Positions 32,754 to 40,859 of a stretch of DNA of 62,164 bases are shown piece after piece. The DNA lies in NCBI RefSeq assembly GCF_016863035.1, contig NZ_BOOC01000038.1, positions 1-62,164 on the forward strand, in the 5' to 3' direction. A model generated the notes under the pieces. The model was not told the origin of the DNA and did no database searches. It saw only the letters and a list, made by a program, of their open reading frames with translations. This DNA comes from Microbispora corallina (lineage in GTDB: Bacteria; Actinomycetota; Actinomycetes; Streptosporangiales; Streptosporangiaceae). Position 1 is the first letter of the stretch. Every line of letters begins with the position of its first letter. The translations under genes and the position numbers were made by a program.

Positions 32754-33809
32754 GTGTCTGTCGAGCACCGCCACAGCCTCATACTCCGCCAGGTCCGGGA
32801 ACGGCGATCGGTGCGGCTCAGCGAGCTGGCCGAGGAGCTCGGGGTCTCCGCCGTCACCCTGCGCAGAGACGTGGAGCACCTCGCCACGCAGGGCCTGCTG
32901 GTCCGGGTCCACGGCGGCGTCACCCTGCCGCCCTCCCCGGGCGCCGACCCGGTCCCGGGCCCGCCGGCGTCCGCGGCGAAGCTGACCGTCGGCATGCTGG
33001 TGCCGTCGGCCCACTACTACTACCCCGAAGTGATCAAGGGAGCCCAGGAGCAGGCGGCCAGAGCCGGCGCCCGCATCGTGCTGGCGATCTCCCGGTACGA
33101 GGACGACGAGGACCGCGCGCAGGTGCGCCAGCTCATCAAGGACGGCGTCGACGGCCTGCTCCTGACGCCCAGCCGCCAGCCGGACGAGTCGCACGTCGAG
33201 TGGCTGGCCGGCCTGGGCGTGCCCACGGTGCTCGTCGAGCGGCGCGCGGAGCTGGCCGGACCGGCCTCGATGTTCGACGCCGTCGCCTCCGACCACGCCC
33301 ACGGCGCGTACCTGGGCGTGCGCCACCTGGCCGAGCTGGGCCACCGCAGGATCGCCCTGGTCGCCTATCCCAGCCCGACCACGCCCAGGATCAGGGCCGG
33401 GGTGGTGGCCGGCGCCCGGGCCCTGGGGATGGACCGGCCGCCGGAGATCGTCGTCGACCGTGCCCGTCCCCTGGACGGGTTCGTCGCCGACGTGCTGCGA
33501 CTGGTGCGCGAGGACGGCGTGACGGGCCTGATCGTGCACAACGACGAGGACGCCCTCTCGCTCGTCAGGAACCTGGGCGCGGCGGGGGTGCACATCCCGT
33601 CCGAGGTCTCCCTGGTCGCGTACGACGACGAGGTGGCCAGCCTCTGCTCGCCCTCCCTCACGGCCGTCGCGCCGCCCAAGGGCGAGGTCGGCCGCTGCGC
33701 CGTGACCATGCTGATCAGGCGGATGACGCAGGGCGCCTCGGCCCCGGGCCGGCACCTGGCCCTGTTGCCCGAGCTCCGGGTGCGGGAGTCGTCGGCCGCC
33801 CCGCGCTGA
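32754..33809 (+). CDS. Hybrid transcriptional regulator: DeoR-type HTH with LacI-type sugar-binding domain
   Basis: 351 residues from GTG 32754, after AAGGAG. The N-terminus is a DeoR winged helix (VRERRSVRLSELAEELGVSA, RRDVEHLATQGLLVRVHGGV). Residues from about 80 onward are a periplasmic-binding-protein-like domain of the LacI/GalR kind (VGMLVPSAHYYYPEVIKGAQ, DGVDGLLLTPSRQPDE, GHRRIALVAYPSPTTPRIRAG, VSLVAYDDEVASLCSPSLT). This hybrid architecture is common in actinomycete sugar operons. It lies directly upstream of a sugar ABC transporter that it likely represses until its sugar ligand appears. Confidence 0.88.
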   Translation: MSVEHRHSLILRQVRERRSVRLSELAEELGVSAVTLRRDVEHLATQGLLVRVHGGVTLPPSPGADPVPGPPASAAKLTVGMLVPSAHYYYPEVIKGAQEQAARAGARIVLAISRYEDDEDRAQVRQLIKDGVDGLLLTPSRQPDESHVEWLAGLGVPTVLVERRAELAGPASMFDAVASDHAHGAYLGVRHLAELGHRRIALVAYPSPTTPRIRAGVVAGARALGMDRPPEIVVDRARPLDGFVADVLRLVREDGVTGLIVHNDEDALSLVRNLGAAGVHIPSEVSLVAYDDEVASLCSPSLTAVAPPKGEVGRCAVTMLIRRMTQGASAPGRHLALLPELRVRESSAAPR

Positions 33810-33836
33810 CCGGAAACCACCGCTCGATTTTCGTAG

Positions 33837-33851
33837 CGATCGATTCGATCG
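33837..33851. promoter_or_regulatory. Palindrome upstream of the sugar ABC operon
   Basis: CGATCGA and TCGATCG flank a single T. A third copy of CGATCGA occurs at 33895-33901, next to the ribosome site of the binding-protein gene. The AT-rich gap 33810-33916 therefore has operator-like symmetry and is the best place for control by the upstream hybrid regulator. Confidence 0.45.
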
Positions 33852-33916
33852 TATTGCTGGACATTCCTCCGGTTTTGAGCAAATGATGATCTAACGATCG
33901 AGCTGGAGGTTCGGTG

Positions 33917-35227
33917 ATGAAACGTAAGCGAGTCGCCGGCGTGACGGGCCTGCTTGCCGCACTGGCGTTGCAGACGGCCTGCGGAAGCGGCAGCGGCGGT
34001 CAGCACGACGGGGCCTCCGACGGCGCCGGTGTCGAACACGTGGTCTTCTGGGGCTGGGCGAAGGGCACCAAGCAGGTCGTCGACGCCTTCAACAAGAGCC
34101 ACAAAGACATCCAGGTCACGTTCGAGGAGATCCCGTCGGGGAACGCGGGCGGCTACGCCAAGTTCGCCAACGCCGTGAAGGCGGGCAACGCGCCGGACCT
34201 GATGTCCGTGGAGTACCCCCAGGTGCCCGACTTCGTCACCCAGGGCGCGCTGCGGGACATCACCGCCGAGACCGCCGACATCAAGGCGAAGTACCCGCCC
34301 AGCGTCTTCGGCCTGGTCGAGCTGGGCGGCAAGACCTGGTCGATCCCGCTCGACGCGGCCCCGCAGGTCTTCTTCTACCGCAAGGACCTGTTCGAGAAGA
34401 ACAAGATCCAGGTGCCGAAGACGTGGGACGACTTCAGGAAGGCCGCCGAGCAGGTGAAGAAGGCCGATCCGCAGGCGCGCCTCGGCAGCTTCCACCCCGA
34501 CGATCCCAACCTGCTGGCCACCTACGCGTGGCAGGCGGGCGCCAAGTGGTTCGGCTCGGAGGGCGGCTCGTGGAAGGTCGCCATCGACGACGAGCCCACC
34601 AAGAAGGTCGCGGCCTACTGGGACGGGATGATCAAGGACGACCTGGTCAAGGTCCAGCCCACCCTGAGCCAGGAGTGGATCGCCTCGATCGCCCAGGACC
34701 AGATGTGGGGGTACCTCGGCGCCAACTGGGCGGCCGGCATGATCAAGAGCAACAACGCCCCGCTGAGCGGCAAGTGGGCCGTCGCCCCCGCCCCCAACTG
34801 GGGCACCCCGGCCAGCGGCATGTTCGGCGGCACCACCTACGCCGTCAGCAAGGACAGCAAGCACGTCGCGGCCGCCGTCGAGGCGGCCAAGTGGTTCACC
34901 GGCACGCCCGAGGCCTGGACCGCCCGCCTCGGCTCGGGAACCTCCAGCGCCTTCCCCGCCATCCCCGACCTCGTGCCGGTCGCCGCCAAGACGTTCGACA
35001 CCGCCTACTACGGCGGTCAGGACATCTACGGCGTGTTCTCCGAGGCGTACACGACGATCCAGCCGGGCTGGACCTGGGGGCCGTCCATGGTGCAGGTGCT
35101 GACGTCGTTCAAGGACCGGCTCGGCCAGGTCGCCACGGGCTCGGCGAGCCTCCCGGACGTCCTGGGGGCCGTCCAGGCCGACACCGTCAACGAGATCAAG
35201 GGACGCGGGCTCGCCGTCACCCCCTGA
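33917..35227 (+). CDS. Sugar ABC transporter substrate-binding lipoprotein
   Basis: 436 residues from ATG 33917, seven bases after TGGAGG. The signal peptide KRKRVAGVTGLLAALALQTAC ends in the lipobox LQTACGS. The mature protein belongs to solute-binding family 1: VVFWGWAKGTKQVVDAFNKS, GNAPDLMSVEYPQVPDFVTQ, PQVFFYRKDLFEKNKI, SGMFGGTTYAVSKDSKHVAA. It is the membrane-tethered receptor for the two permeases that follow. No ATPase gene is present in the operon, so a shared MsiK-type ATPase encoded elsewhere probably powers import, as is common in actinomycetes. Confidence 0.9.
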   Translation: MKRKRVAGVTGLLAALALQTACGSGSGGQHDGASDGAGVEHVVFWGWAKGTKQVVDAFNKSHKDIQVTFEEIPSGNAGGYAKFANAVKAGNAPDLMSVEYPQVPDFVTQGALRDITAETADIKAKYPPSVFGLVELGGKTWSIPLDAAPQVFFYRKDLFEKNKIQVPKTWDDFRKAAEQVKKADPQARLGSFHPDDPNLLATYAWQAGAKWFGSEGGSWKVAIDDEPTKKVAAYWDGMIKDDLVKVQPTLSQEWIASIAQDQMWGYLGANWAAGMIKSNNAPLSGKWAVAPAPNWGTPASGMFGGTTYAVSKDSKHVAAAVEAAKWFTGTPEAWTARLGSGTSSAFPAIPDLVPVAAKTFDTAYYGGQDIYGVFSEAYTTIQPGWTWGPSMVQVLTSFKDRLGQVATGSASLPDVLGAVQADTVNEIKGRGLAVTP

Positions 35228-35230
35228 ACC

Positions 35231-35248
35231 CCCGCCCGCTGCGGCGGG
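35231..35248 (+). other. Intercistronic hairpin between binding protein and permease genes
   Basis: CCCGCC (35231-35236) and GGCGGG (35243-35248) form a short stable stem three bases after the binding-protein stop and before the permease ribosome site (GGGAGGAG). Such stems often protect the upstream mRNA and raise binding-protein output relative to the permeases. Confidence 0.45.
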
Positions 35249-35269
35249 CACCCCCGGGAGGAGAACACG

Positions 35270-36208
35270 ATGACCGCGACCTCCGCCGGCACCGCCGCCG
35301 GGCGACGCGTCCCGGCGGCGGACCGGCCCCGGCGCGGCCGCCCGGCCCGGCGCTGGGCGATCCTCCTGTTCACCGCCCCGTTCTTCACGCTCTTCGCCGC
35401 CGTCGTCGTCGCCCCGCTCGGGTACGCCCTGTGGCTCAGCCTCTTCAGGGAGCAGTCGTCGGGACTCGGCTTCGGCGGCGCGGAGAGCGTCTTCACCGGC
35501 GTCGACAACTACCTGAGGACGCTGGCCGACGAGGCGTTCCGGCACGGGTTCCTGGTCCTCACCGGCTACGCCGCGCTGTACATCCCCCTGATGCTCGGCG
35601 GCGCGCTCGTGCTGGCGCTGCTGCTCGACTCCGGCGCGGCCCTCCTGCGCAGGTTCTTCCAGCTCGCCCTGTTCCTGCCGCACGTCGTGCCGGGGGTGAT
35701 CGCCGGGCTGATCTGGCTCTACCTGTACCTCCCGGGCATCAGCCCCATCGTCGCCGCGCTCCGCGACCACGGGATCCACTGGGACTTCCTCGGCGACCGC
35801 GTCGTCAGCTCGGTGGTCAACGTCACCGTGTGGGAGTGGACCGGCTACAACATGATCATCTACTTCGCCGCGCTCCAGGCCATCCCGCGCGAGGTGCTGG
35901 AGGCCGCCACCATCGACGGCGCGCGCGGCGTCGACGTGGCGCTCCGGATCAAGGTGCCCATGATCAGGGGCGCGCTGGTGACCACGCTGATCTTCACGGT
36001 CATCGGCTCGCTCCAGCTGTTCAACGAGCCCGTGGTCATGGACGGCGTCAGCGACGGCATCGTCAGCACGTGGACGCCCAACATGTACGCCTACGCCGAG
36101 GCCTTCGGCAGGAACGACTACGGGCAGGCCGCCGCCGCGTCGATCATGCTGGCCGTGCTCGCGGGCCTGCTGTCCTACGTCGTCACCAAGTGGGGGAACA
36201 AGAAGTGA
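35270..36208 (+). CDS. Sugar ABC transporter permease (MalF-like)
   Basis: 312 residues, ATG 35270. Six membrane helices, beginning RWAILLFTAPFFTLFAAVVVAPLGYALWLSL. The EAA loop that contacts the ATPase is EVLEAATIDGARGVDVALRIKVP. It is the first of two permeases in a CUT1-type importer, and its stop overlaps the GTG of the next permease (GTGA 36205-36208). The basic, Arg-rich cytoplasmic N-terminus is typical of the family. Confidence 0.9.
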   Translation: MTATSAGTAAGRRVPAADRPRRGRPARRWAILLFTAPFFTLFAAVVVAPLGYALWLSLFREQSSGLGFGGAESVFTGVDNYLRTLADEAFRHGFLVLTGYAALYIPLMLGGALVLALLLDSGAALLRRFFQLALFLPHVVPGVIAGLIWLYLYLPGISPIVAALRDHGIHWDFLGDRVVSSVVNVTVWEWTGYNMIIYFAALQAIPREVLEAATIDGARGVDVALRIKVPMIRGALVTTLIFTVIGSLQLFNEPVVMDGVSDGIVSTWTPNMYAYAEAFGRNDYGQAAAASIMLAVLAGLLSYVVTKWGNKK

Positions 36209-37044
36209 CGTCACGCCTGATGTCCAGGCCGGCCGTCAACGCCTTCCTGCTCGTCGCCGCCGCGTACATGCTGCTGCCGCTGACCTGGCTGCTGTTCGCG
36301 GCCACCAAGTCGCTGCCCGACCTGTACGGAACGCCCGGCTTCGCGTTCGCCCACCTCAACCTCGGCGCGAACCTGTCGGCCGTGGCCGCCGAAGGCGACG
36401 GCGTCTTCTTCCGCTGGTACCTCAACAGCGTGCTGTACGCCGGGCTCGGCGCCGGGCTCGGCGGGCTGATCAGCGTGGCCTGCGGCTACGCCTTCGACAA
36501 GTACGACTGGCCCGGCAAGGACCAGCTGTTCGGCCTCGTGCTGCTCGGCGTGCTCGTGCCGACCACCGCCACCGCCCTGCCGCTCTACCTGCTGGCCTCG
36601 AAAATCGGTGTGGTCAACACGTTCTGGGCGGTGTTCGTCCCCTCGCTGGTGCACCCGTTCGGCGTCTATCTCGCCAGGGTTCTGTCGGCCGGGTACGTGC
36701 CGGGCGAGGTGCTGGAAGCCGCCCGCTCCGACGGCGCCGACGAGCTGCGCACGTTCAGGTCCGTGGCGCTGCCCATGCTGCTGCCGGCGTACGTGACGAT
36801 CTTCCTGTTCCAGTTCACCGGGATCTGGAACAACTTCTTCCTGCCCCTGATCATGCTGTCGGACCAGCGGCTGTTCCCCCTCAGCCTCGGCCTGTACTCC
36901 TGGAACACCCAGGTCACCGCGTTCCCCGAGTACAGCACGCTGGTCATCACCGGCTCGCTGCTGTCGGTGGTGCCGCTGCTGCTGGTGTTCGTCCTCCTGC
37001 AACGGTTCTGGCGGGCTGGGATGACGGCGGGCAGCGTCAAGTGA
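36205..37044 (+). CDS. Sugar ABC transporter permease (MalG-like)
   Basis: 279 residues from GTG 36205. Six helices (FLLVAAAYMLLPLTWLLFAATKSL through LVITGSLLSVVPLLLVFVLL) and the EAA loop EVLEAARSDGADELRTFRSVALP are present. It partners the MalF-like protein to form the channel. The stop overlaps the GTG of the downstream dehydrogenase (37041-37044), so transporter and enzyme are translationally coupled. Confidence 0.9.
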   Translation: MTSRLMSRPAVNAFLLVAAAYMLLPLTWLLFAATKSLPDLYGTPGFAFAHLNLGANLSAVAAEGDGVFFRWYLNSVLYAGLGAGLGGLISVACGYAFDKYDWPGKDQLFGLVLLGVLVPTTATALPLYLLASKIGVVNTFWAVFVPSLVHPFGVYLARVLSAGYVPGEVLEAARSDGADELRTFRSVALPMLLPAYVTIFLFQFTGIWNNFFLPLIMLSDQRLFPLSLGLYSWNTQVTAFPEYSTLVITGSLLSVVPLLLVFVLLQRFWRAGMTAGSVK

Positions 37045-38057
37045 GCGCCGACGCGGGGAACGGCCGGCGGCCGGCCACCCTGCTCGCCATGGGCCGCGGG
37101 GTGGCCGAACGGCTGATCGGCGACGCGGTGCGCGACCGGCTCGCCCGGATCGCCGACACCGATCCCGGCCTGGTGGCCGACGACTTCGGCGACCCGCTAG
37201 TCGCCCGGGCGCTCGCGCGCGCCGAGGTGCTCCTCACCGGCTGGGGATGCCCGCCGATCACCGCGGACGTCCTGGCCAGGGCGCCCAGGCTGAGGGCCGT
37301 CGTGCACGCGGCCGGGTCGGTCAAGCAGCACATCACCGAGGCGTGCTGGCGGCGCGGCATCATCGTGTCGTCGGCGGCGGCGGCCAACGCCGAGCCCGTC
37401 GCCGAGTACACGCTCGCCGCGATCCTGTTCGCCAACAAACGGGTGCTCGACATCGCGCGCCTCTACCGGGAGCGGCGCGCCGTCCTCGACTGGGACCGCC
37501 AATTCCCCGGCTTCGGCAACTACCGGCGCACGGTCGGGATCGTCGGCGCCTCGGCCGTCGGCCGCCGGGTGATCGAGCTGCTGCGCCCGTTCGACCTCCA
37601 GGTGCTCGTCTCCGATCCGTACCTGACGGAGGACCTCGGCGTGCCGCGCGTGGAGCTGGACGAGCTGCTCGGCCGCTGCGACGTGGTCAGCCTGCACGCG
37701 CCCTCGCTGCCGGAGACCCGGCATCTCCTGGACGCCGCCCGGCTGGGGCGGATGCGCGACGGCGCGACGCTCATCAACACCGCGCGCGGAGCCCTGGTCG
37801 ACCAGGAGGCGCTCACCGCCGAGCTGGTCAGCGGGCGGCTCTTCGCGGTGATCGACGTGACCGAGCCCGAGGTTCTGCCCGCGGACTCGCCCCTGTACGA
37901 CCTGCCGCAGGTCCTGCTCACCCCGCACGTCGCCGGCTCGCTCGGCGGGGAGCTGGCCAGGATGTCCGGCCTCGCGCTGGAGGAGCTCTCGCGCTACGCG
38001 CGCGGCCTGCCCTTCGCCCACCCGGTGACGGCGGAGACGCTCAGCCGCATCGCCTAG
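37041..38057 (+). CDS. NAD-dependent D-2-hydroxyacid dehydrogenase family protein
   Basis: 338 residues from GTG 37041. The Rossmann motif is TVGIVGASAVGRRVIELLRP, with the acidic NAD-binding residue in VLVSDPYL. Catalytic Arg is in LINTARGALVDQEAL, Glu in VTEPEVLPADSPLY, and His in LLTPHVAGSLGGE. These enzymes reduce 2-oxoacids or oxidise D-2-hydroxyacids (glyoxylate, hydroxypyruvate, phosphoglycerate families). The N-terminal domain is divergent. Its coupling to a sugar-type importer suggests the imported compound, or a product of it, is a hydroxyacid such as a sugar acid; this is inference. Confidence 0.85.
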   Translation: MSADAGNGRRPATLLAMGRGVAERLIGDAVRDRLARIADTDPGLVADDFGDPLVARALARAEVLLTGWGCPPITADVLARAPRLRAVVHAAGSVKQHITEACWRRGIIVSSAAAANAEPVAEYTLAAILFANKRVLDIARLYRERRAVLDWDRQFPGFGNYRRTVGIVGASAVGRRVIELLRPFDLQVLVSDPYLTEDLGVPRVELDELLGRCDVVSLHAPSLPETRHLLDAARLGRMRDGATLINTARGALVDQEALTAELVSGRLFAVIDVTEPEVLPADSPLYDLPQVLLTPHVAGSLGGELARMSGLALEELSRYARGLPFAHPVTAETLSRIA

Positions 38058-38066
38058 CGGTCCGGG

Positions 38067-38873
38067 TCAGAACGTGAACCGGTAGTCAACGGACGAGGCG
38101 CGCAGCGCCGGGACGGCGTGCATGAGCTGATAGATGGCGCGGTAGCGACGTATCGGGATCCGGTCGCGGTGCGCGGTGATGGGCACCTGGTCCGCGCAGG
38201 TGAGGCGGGGGTTCATCCGCTCGACGTCCCGGCCGTCGCGCGGCGACCACTTCAAGAGCTTGACCATCCTGACCGTCCAGTGAGCCAGCCCGTCGAAGAG
38301 CAGCTCGCCCGAGGCGAAGTGATCGGTCAGCCGGCGGAGCAGGCGAGCGACCTCTTCGGCGGTCAGGTACATCAGCAGGCCCTCGGCGACGATCAGGACG
38401 GGACGGCCGGCGGGGATCTCCTCCAGCCAGCCGTCCTCCGTGACGGACGCGCCGATCATGCGGTAGCGGTCGCGCTCGGGGTAGATCCGCCGGCGCAGGT
38501 CGATCACCTCGGGGACGTCGACGTCGAACCAGGGCACCGTCCCCTCCGGGTCGAGGCGGAGCATCCGGCTGTCGAGGCCGCAGCCCAGCTGGAGCACGGC
38601 GGCGTCCGGATGGCGGGCCAGGAAGTCGCGGGCCCAGTCGTCGAGCTGCCGGGCCCGCAGCGCGACCAGGAACTGGTTGCTCTCCGGCCGGACGCGTCGT
38701 TTCAGCTTGTCGAAGTCGTAGTCGATGCGGTCGACGGCCTCGGCCGCGTAGTGGTCGCCGAGGATCGGGTGCGGCAGACGGCTCTCCCACGCCCGCAGGT
38801 ACAGGGTGCCGAGGAGCGTCCAGGTCACCCCGCTGTCGGGGACGGCTCTGAAGTCGACCTTGTCCGTGTTCAT
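38067..38873 (-). CDS. PPM1/TcmP-like (leucine carboxyl methyltransferase family) SAM methyltransferase
   Basis: 268 residues from the ATG at 38873. The family pattern is AVLQLGCGLDSRMLRLDPEG (motif I with the GLDxR signature), VPWFDVDVPEVIDLRRRI and VLIVAEGLLMYLTAEEVARLL. Bacterial relatives O-methylate polyketides and other small carboxylic or phenolic compounds. Its start overlaps the stop of the GbsR/MarR gene (38870-38873), so the two are coupled and the methyltransferase shares the regulator's operator. The substrate is unknown. Confidence 0.85.
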   Translation of the reverse strand: MNTDKVDFRAVPDSGVTWTLLGTLYLRAWESRLPHPILGDHYAAEAVDRIDYDFDKLKRRVRPESNQFLVALRARQLDDWARDFLARHPDAAVLQLGCGLDSRMLRLDPEGTVPWFDVDVPEVIDLRRRIYPERDRYRMIGASVTEDGWLEEIPAGRPVLIVAEGLLMYLTAEEVARLLRRLTDHFASGELLFDGLAHWTVRMVKLLKWSPRDGRDVERMNPRLTCADQVPITAHRDRIPIRRYRAIYQLMHAVPALRASSVDYRFTF

Positions 38874-39349
38874 CGAGAGCTCCGCTCGTCCGTCTGATTG
38901 TCGCGATACGCCTGCCAGCGCTGGAGGAACTCGTCCGCGTCCCGCACGGTGAAGGCGAAGAACGCGCGGGTCTCCTCCAGCCTGGCCCGCTGCTCGGGGA
39001 GGTCCTCGCCGACGACGGACAGCCCGAAGTCCAGGGCCTCCAGGCTCAGTCGCAGCGCGGCGAACTGGACCCGCATGGCCTGCATCCACCCGCCGCCGAC
39101 CACCCGGTAGCGGTGCTCGCGGTTCGCCGCGGGCGCGCGCTCGATCATCCCGCCCGTCTCCAGCTGCCGGGCGACCGTGCTGACCGCGGTCTTGCTCACG
39201 CCGAGCTCCGCCGCCAGCTCGGTGAGGGACCGGTGCGGCGGGTCGCAGATCATGAGCCGGCCGTAGAGGCGGCCCATCGTCCGCGTCCCGCCCAGGCGCT
39301 CCATGACCAGCCCCATCCGGTCGACGAACTCGCTTTCCTGCGGTTCCAT
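38870..39349 (-). CDS. GbsR/MarR-family transcriptional regulator
   Basis: 159 residues. A winged helix (SLTELAAELGVSKTAVSTVARQLETGGMIERAP) follows the GbsR-like N-terminus (FVDRMGLVMERLGGTRTMGRLYGRLM), and a helical C-terminal dimer domain is rich in Glu and Arg. A 22-bp perfect palindrome lies 25 bases upstream of its start, which argues for autoregulation. It is co-translated with the methyltransferase downstream, probably controlling it in response to a small molecule. Confidence 0.88.
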   Translation of the reverse strand: MEPQESEFVDRMGLVMERLGGTRTMGRLYGRLMICDPPHRSLTELAAELGVSKTAVSTVARQLETGGMIERAPAANREHRYRVVGGGWMQAMRVQFAALRLSLEALDFGLSVVGEDLPEQRARLEETRAFFAFTVRDADEFLQRWQAYRDNQTDERSSR

Positions 39350-39373
39350 CCGGGATCAACCTTGTCATCATCA

Positions 39374-39395
39374 TCGTAAAGTACGTACTTTACGA
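39374..39395. promoter_or_regulatory. 22-bp perfect palindromic operator of the GbsR/MarR gene
   Basis: The half-site TCGTAAAGTAC is followed directly by its exact inverted copy, centred on GTAC. The AT-rich element sits just upstream of the GbsR/MarR start, where it would cover the promoter. Confidence 0.8.
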
Positions 39396-39453
39396 AAGAT
39401 ACGCCCGTTCCCCCGCGCCGGGCAACGTGTTCGGTCCTTGCGACCGTGGTGTG

Positions 39454-40182
39454 TCAGGACCCGCCGTACGGCCGGGGGCCGCCCAGCGTGTGGAGGGTGA
39501 CGTCCATCCGGGCGGCCAGGTGACGGACGGTCGTGCCGTAGGTCTCGAGCACCGTCACGCCGTCCGGGCCGATGTGGAACACGGCCTGGTCGGTGTAGAG
39601 GCGGCGCACGCAGGCGAGGCCGGTGAGCGGGTAGGTGCATTCGGGGACGAGCTTGGGCGTCCCGTCCTTCGCGAACAGCGTCATCATGACGAACACGCTC
39701 TTGGCGCCGCCGGCCAGGTCCATGGCGCCGCCGACGGCGGGGATGGCGCCGGGAGCGCCGGTGTGCCAGTTCGCCAGGTCGCCGCGCTCGGAGACCTGGA
39801 AGGCGCCGAGCACGCACACGTCGAGGTGGCCGCCGCGCATCATCGCGAAGGAGTCGGCGTGGTGGAAGTACGACGCGCCGGGCAGCTCGGTGACCGGGAC
39901 CTTACCGGCGTTGATCAGGTCGGGGTCGACGTCGTCGCCCCGGGCGGCGGGTCCCATGCCGAGCATGCCGTTCTCCGTGTGCAGGACGACCCCGGCGTCC
40001 GCGGGAAGGTGGTCGGCGACCGTCGTGGGCTGGCCGATGCCAAGGTTCACGAAGGAGCCGCGCGGGATGTCGCGGGCGACGGCGGCGGCGAGTTCGTCGC
40101 GCCCGAGCGGCCCCCGGTCGAGATGCTCAACCGTACGGACCCGGCCCGCGACGCCGCCGGTGGTGGTGGTGTGGTCGGTCAC
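39454..40182 (-). CDS. pcaJ: 3-oxoadipate CoA-transferase subunit B
   Basis: 242 residues from the GTG at 40182, overlapping the subunit A stop by four bases. The catalytic glutamate lies in LHTENGMLGMGP (the SENG-like motif of family I CoA transferases). RGSFVNLGIGQPTTVADHLP and GGHLDVCVLGAFQVSERGDLANW are also typical. With PcaI it moves CoA from succinyl-CoA to 3-oxoadipate in the beta-ketoadipate pathway. It is the last gene of the pcaF-pcaI-pcaJ operon. Confidence 0.9.
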   Translation of the reverse strand: MTDHTTTTGGVAGRVRTVEHLDRGPLGRDELAAAVARDIPRGSFVNLGIGQPTTVADHLPADAGVVLHTENGMLGMGPAARGDDVDPDLINAGKVPVTELPGASYFHHADSFAMMRGGHLDVCVLGAFQVSERGDLANWHTGAPGAIPAVGGAMDLAGGAKSVFVMMTLFAKDGTPKLVPECTYPLTGLACVRRLYTDQAVFHIGPDGVTVLETYGTTVRHLAARMDVTLHTLGGPRPYGGS

Positions 40183-40859
40183 GGGGCGGCCTCCGTCACG
40201 GACAGGTCCAGGATCCGGTCGACGTAGATGCAGGGGGTGACGACCGTCTCGGGGTCCAGCGTTCCGGTGTCGACGACGTGGCTCACCTGCGCGATCGTGA
40301 GCTTGGCGGCGGCCGCCATGACCGGCCCGAAGTTGCGGGCGGTCTTGCGGTAGACGAGGTTGCCCATCCGGTCGGCGATGTGGGCGGCGACCAGCGCGAC
40401 GTCCCCCTTTATCGGGTACTCCAGCACGTAGTCGCGGCCGTCGATGGTCCGCCTCTCCTTGCCCTCGGCCAGGGGCGTGCCGACGCCCGTGGGGCAGTAG
40501 AACGCGCCGATCCCCGCGCCGGCCGCGCGCATCCGCTCGGCCAGGGTGCCCTGCGGGACGACCTCCAGCTCGATCTTCCCCGCTCGGTACAACCCGTCGA
40601 ACACCCACGAGTCGCTCTGCCGGGGGAACGAGCAGACCACCCGGCGCACCCGCCCGGCCGCCAGCAGCGCCGCCAGACCGGTGTCCCCGTTGCCGGCGTT
40701 GTTGCTGACCACGGTCAGATCGGTCGCGCCCTGCCGGATCAGCGCCTCGATCAGCCGCACCGGCATCCCCGCCATCCCGAACCCGCCCACCAGCACGGTG
40801 GAGCCGTCCTCGACCCCGGCCACGGCCTCGTCGGGGTCGCTCACGACGACGGCGGTCAC
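40179..40859 (-). CDS. pcaI: 3-oxoadipate CoA-transferase subunit A
   Basis: 226 residues from the GTG at 40859. TVLVGGFGMAGMPVRLIEAL, TVVSNNAGNGDTGLAALL and IGAFYCPTGVGTPLAEGKE are characteristic of the alpha subunit. Its start overlaps the thiolase stop and its stop overlaps pcaJ by four bases each, so all three are translationally coupled. The gene context makes 3-oxoadipate the likely acceptor rather than acetoacetate. Confidence 0.9.
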   Translation of the reverse strand: MTAVVVSDPDEAVAGVEDGSTVLVGGFGMAGMPVRLIEALIRQGATDLTVVSNNAGNGDTGLAALLAAGRVRRVVCSFPRQSDSWVFDGLYRAGKIELEVVPQGTLAERMRAAGAGIGAFYCPTGVGTPLAEGKERRTIDGRDYVLEYPIKGDVALVAAHIADRMGNLVYRKTARNFGPVMAAAAKLTIAQVSHVVDTGTLDPETVVTPCIYVDRILDLSVTEAAP

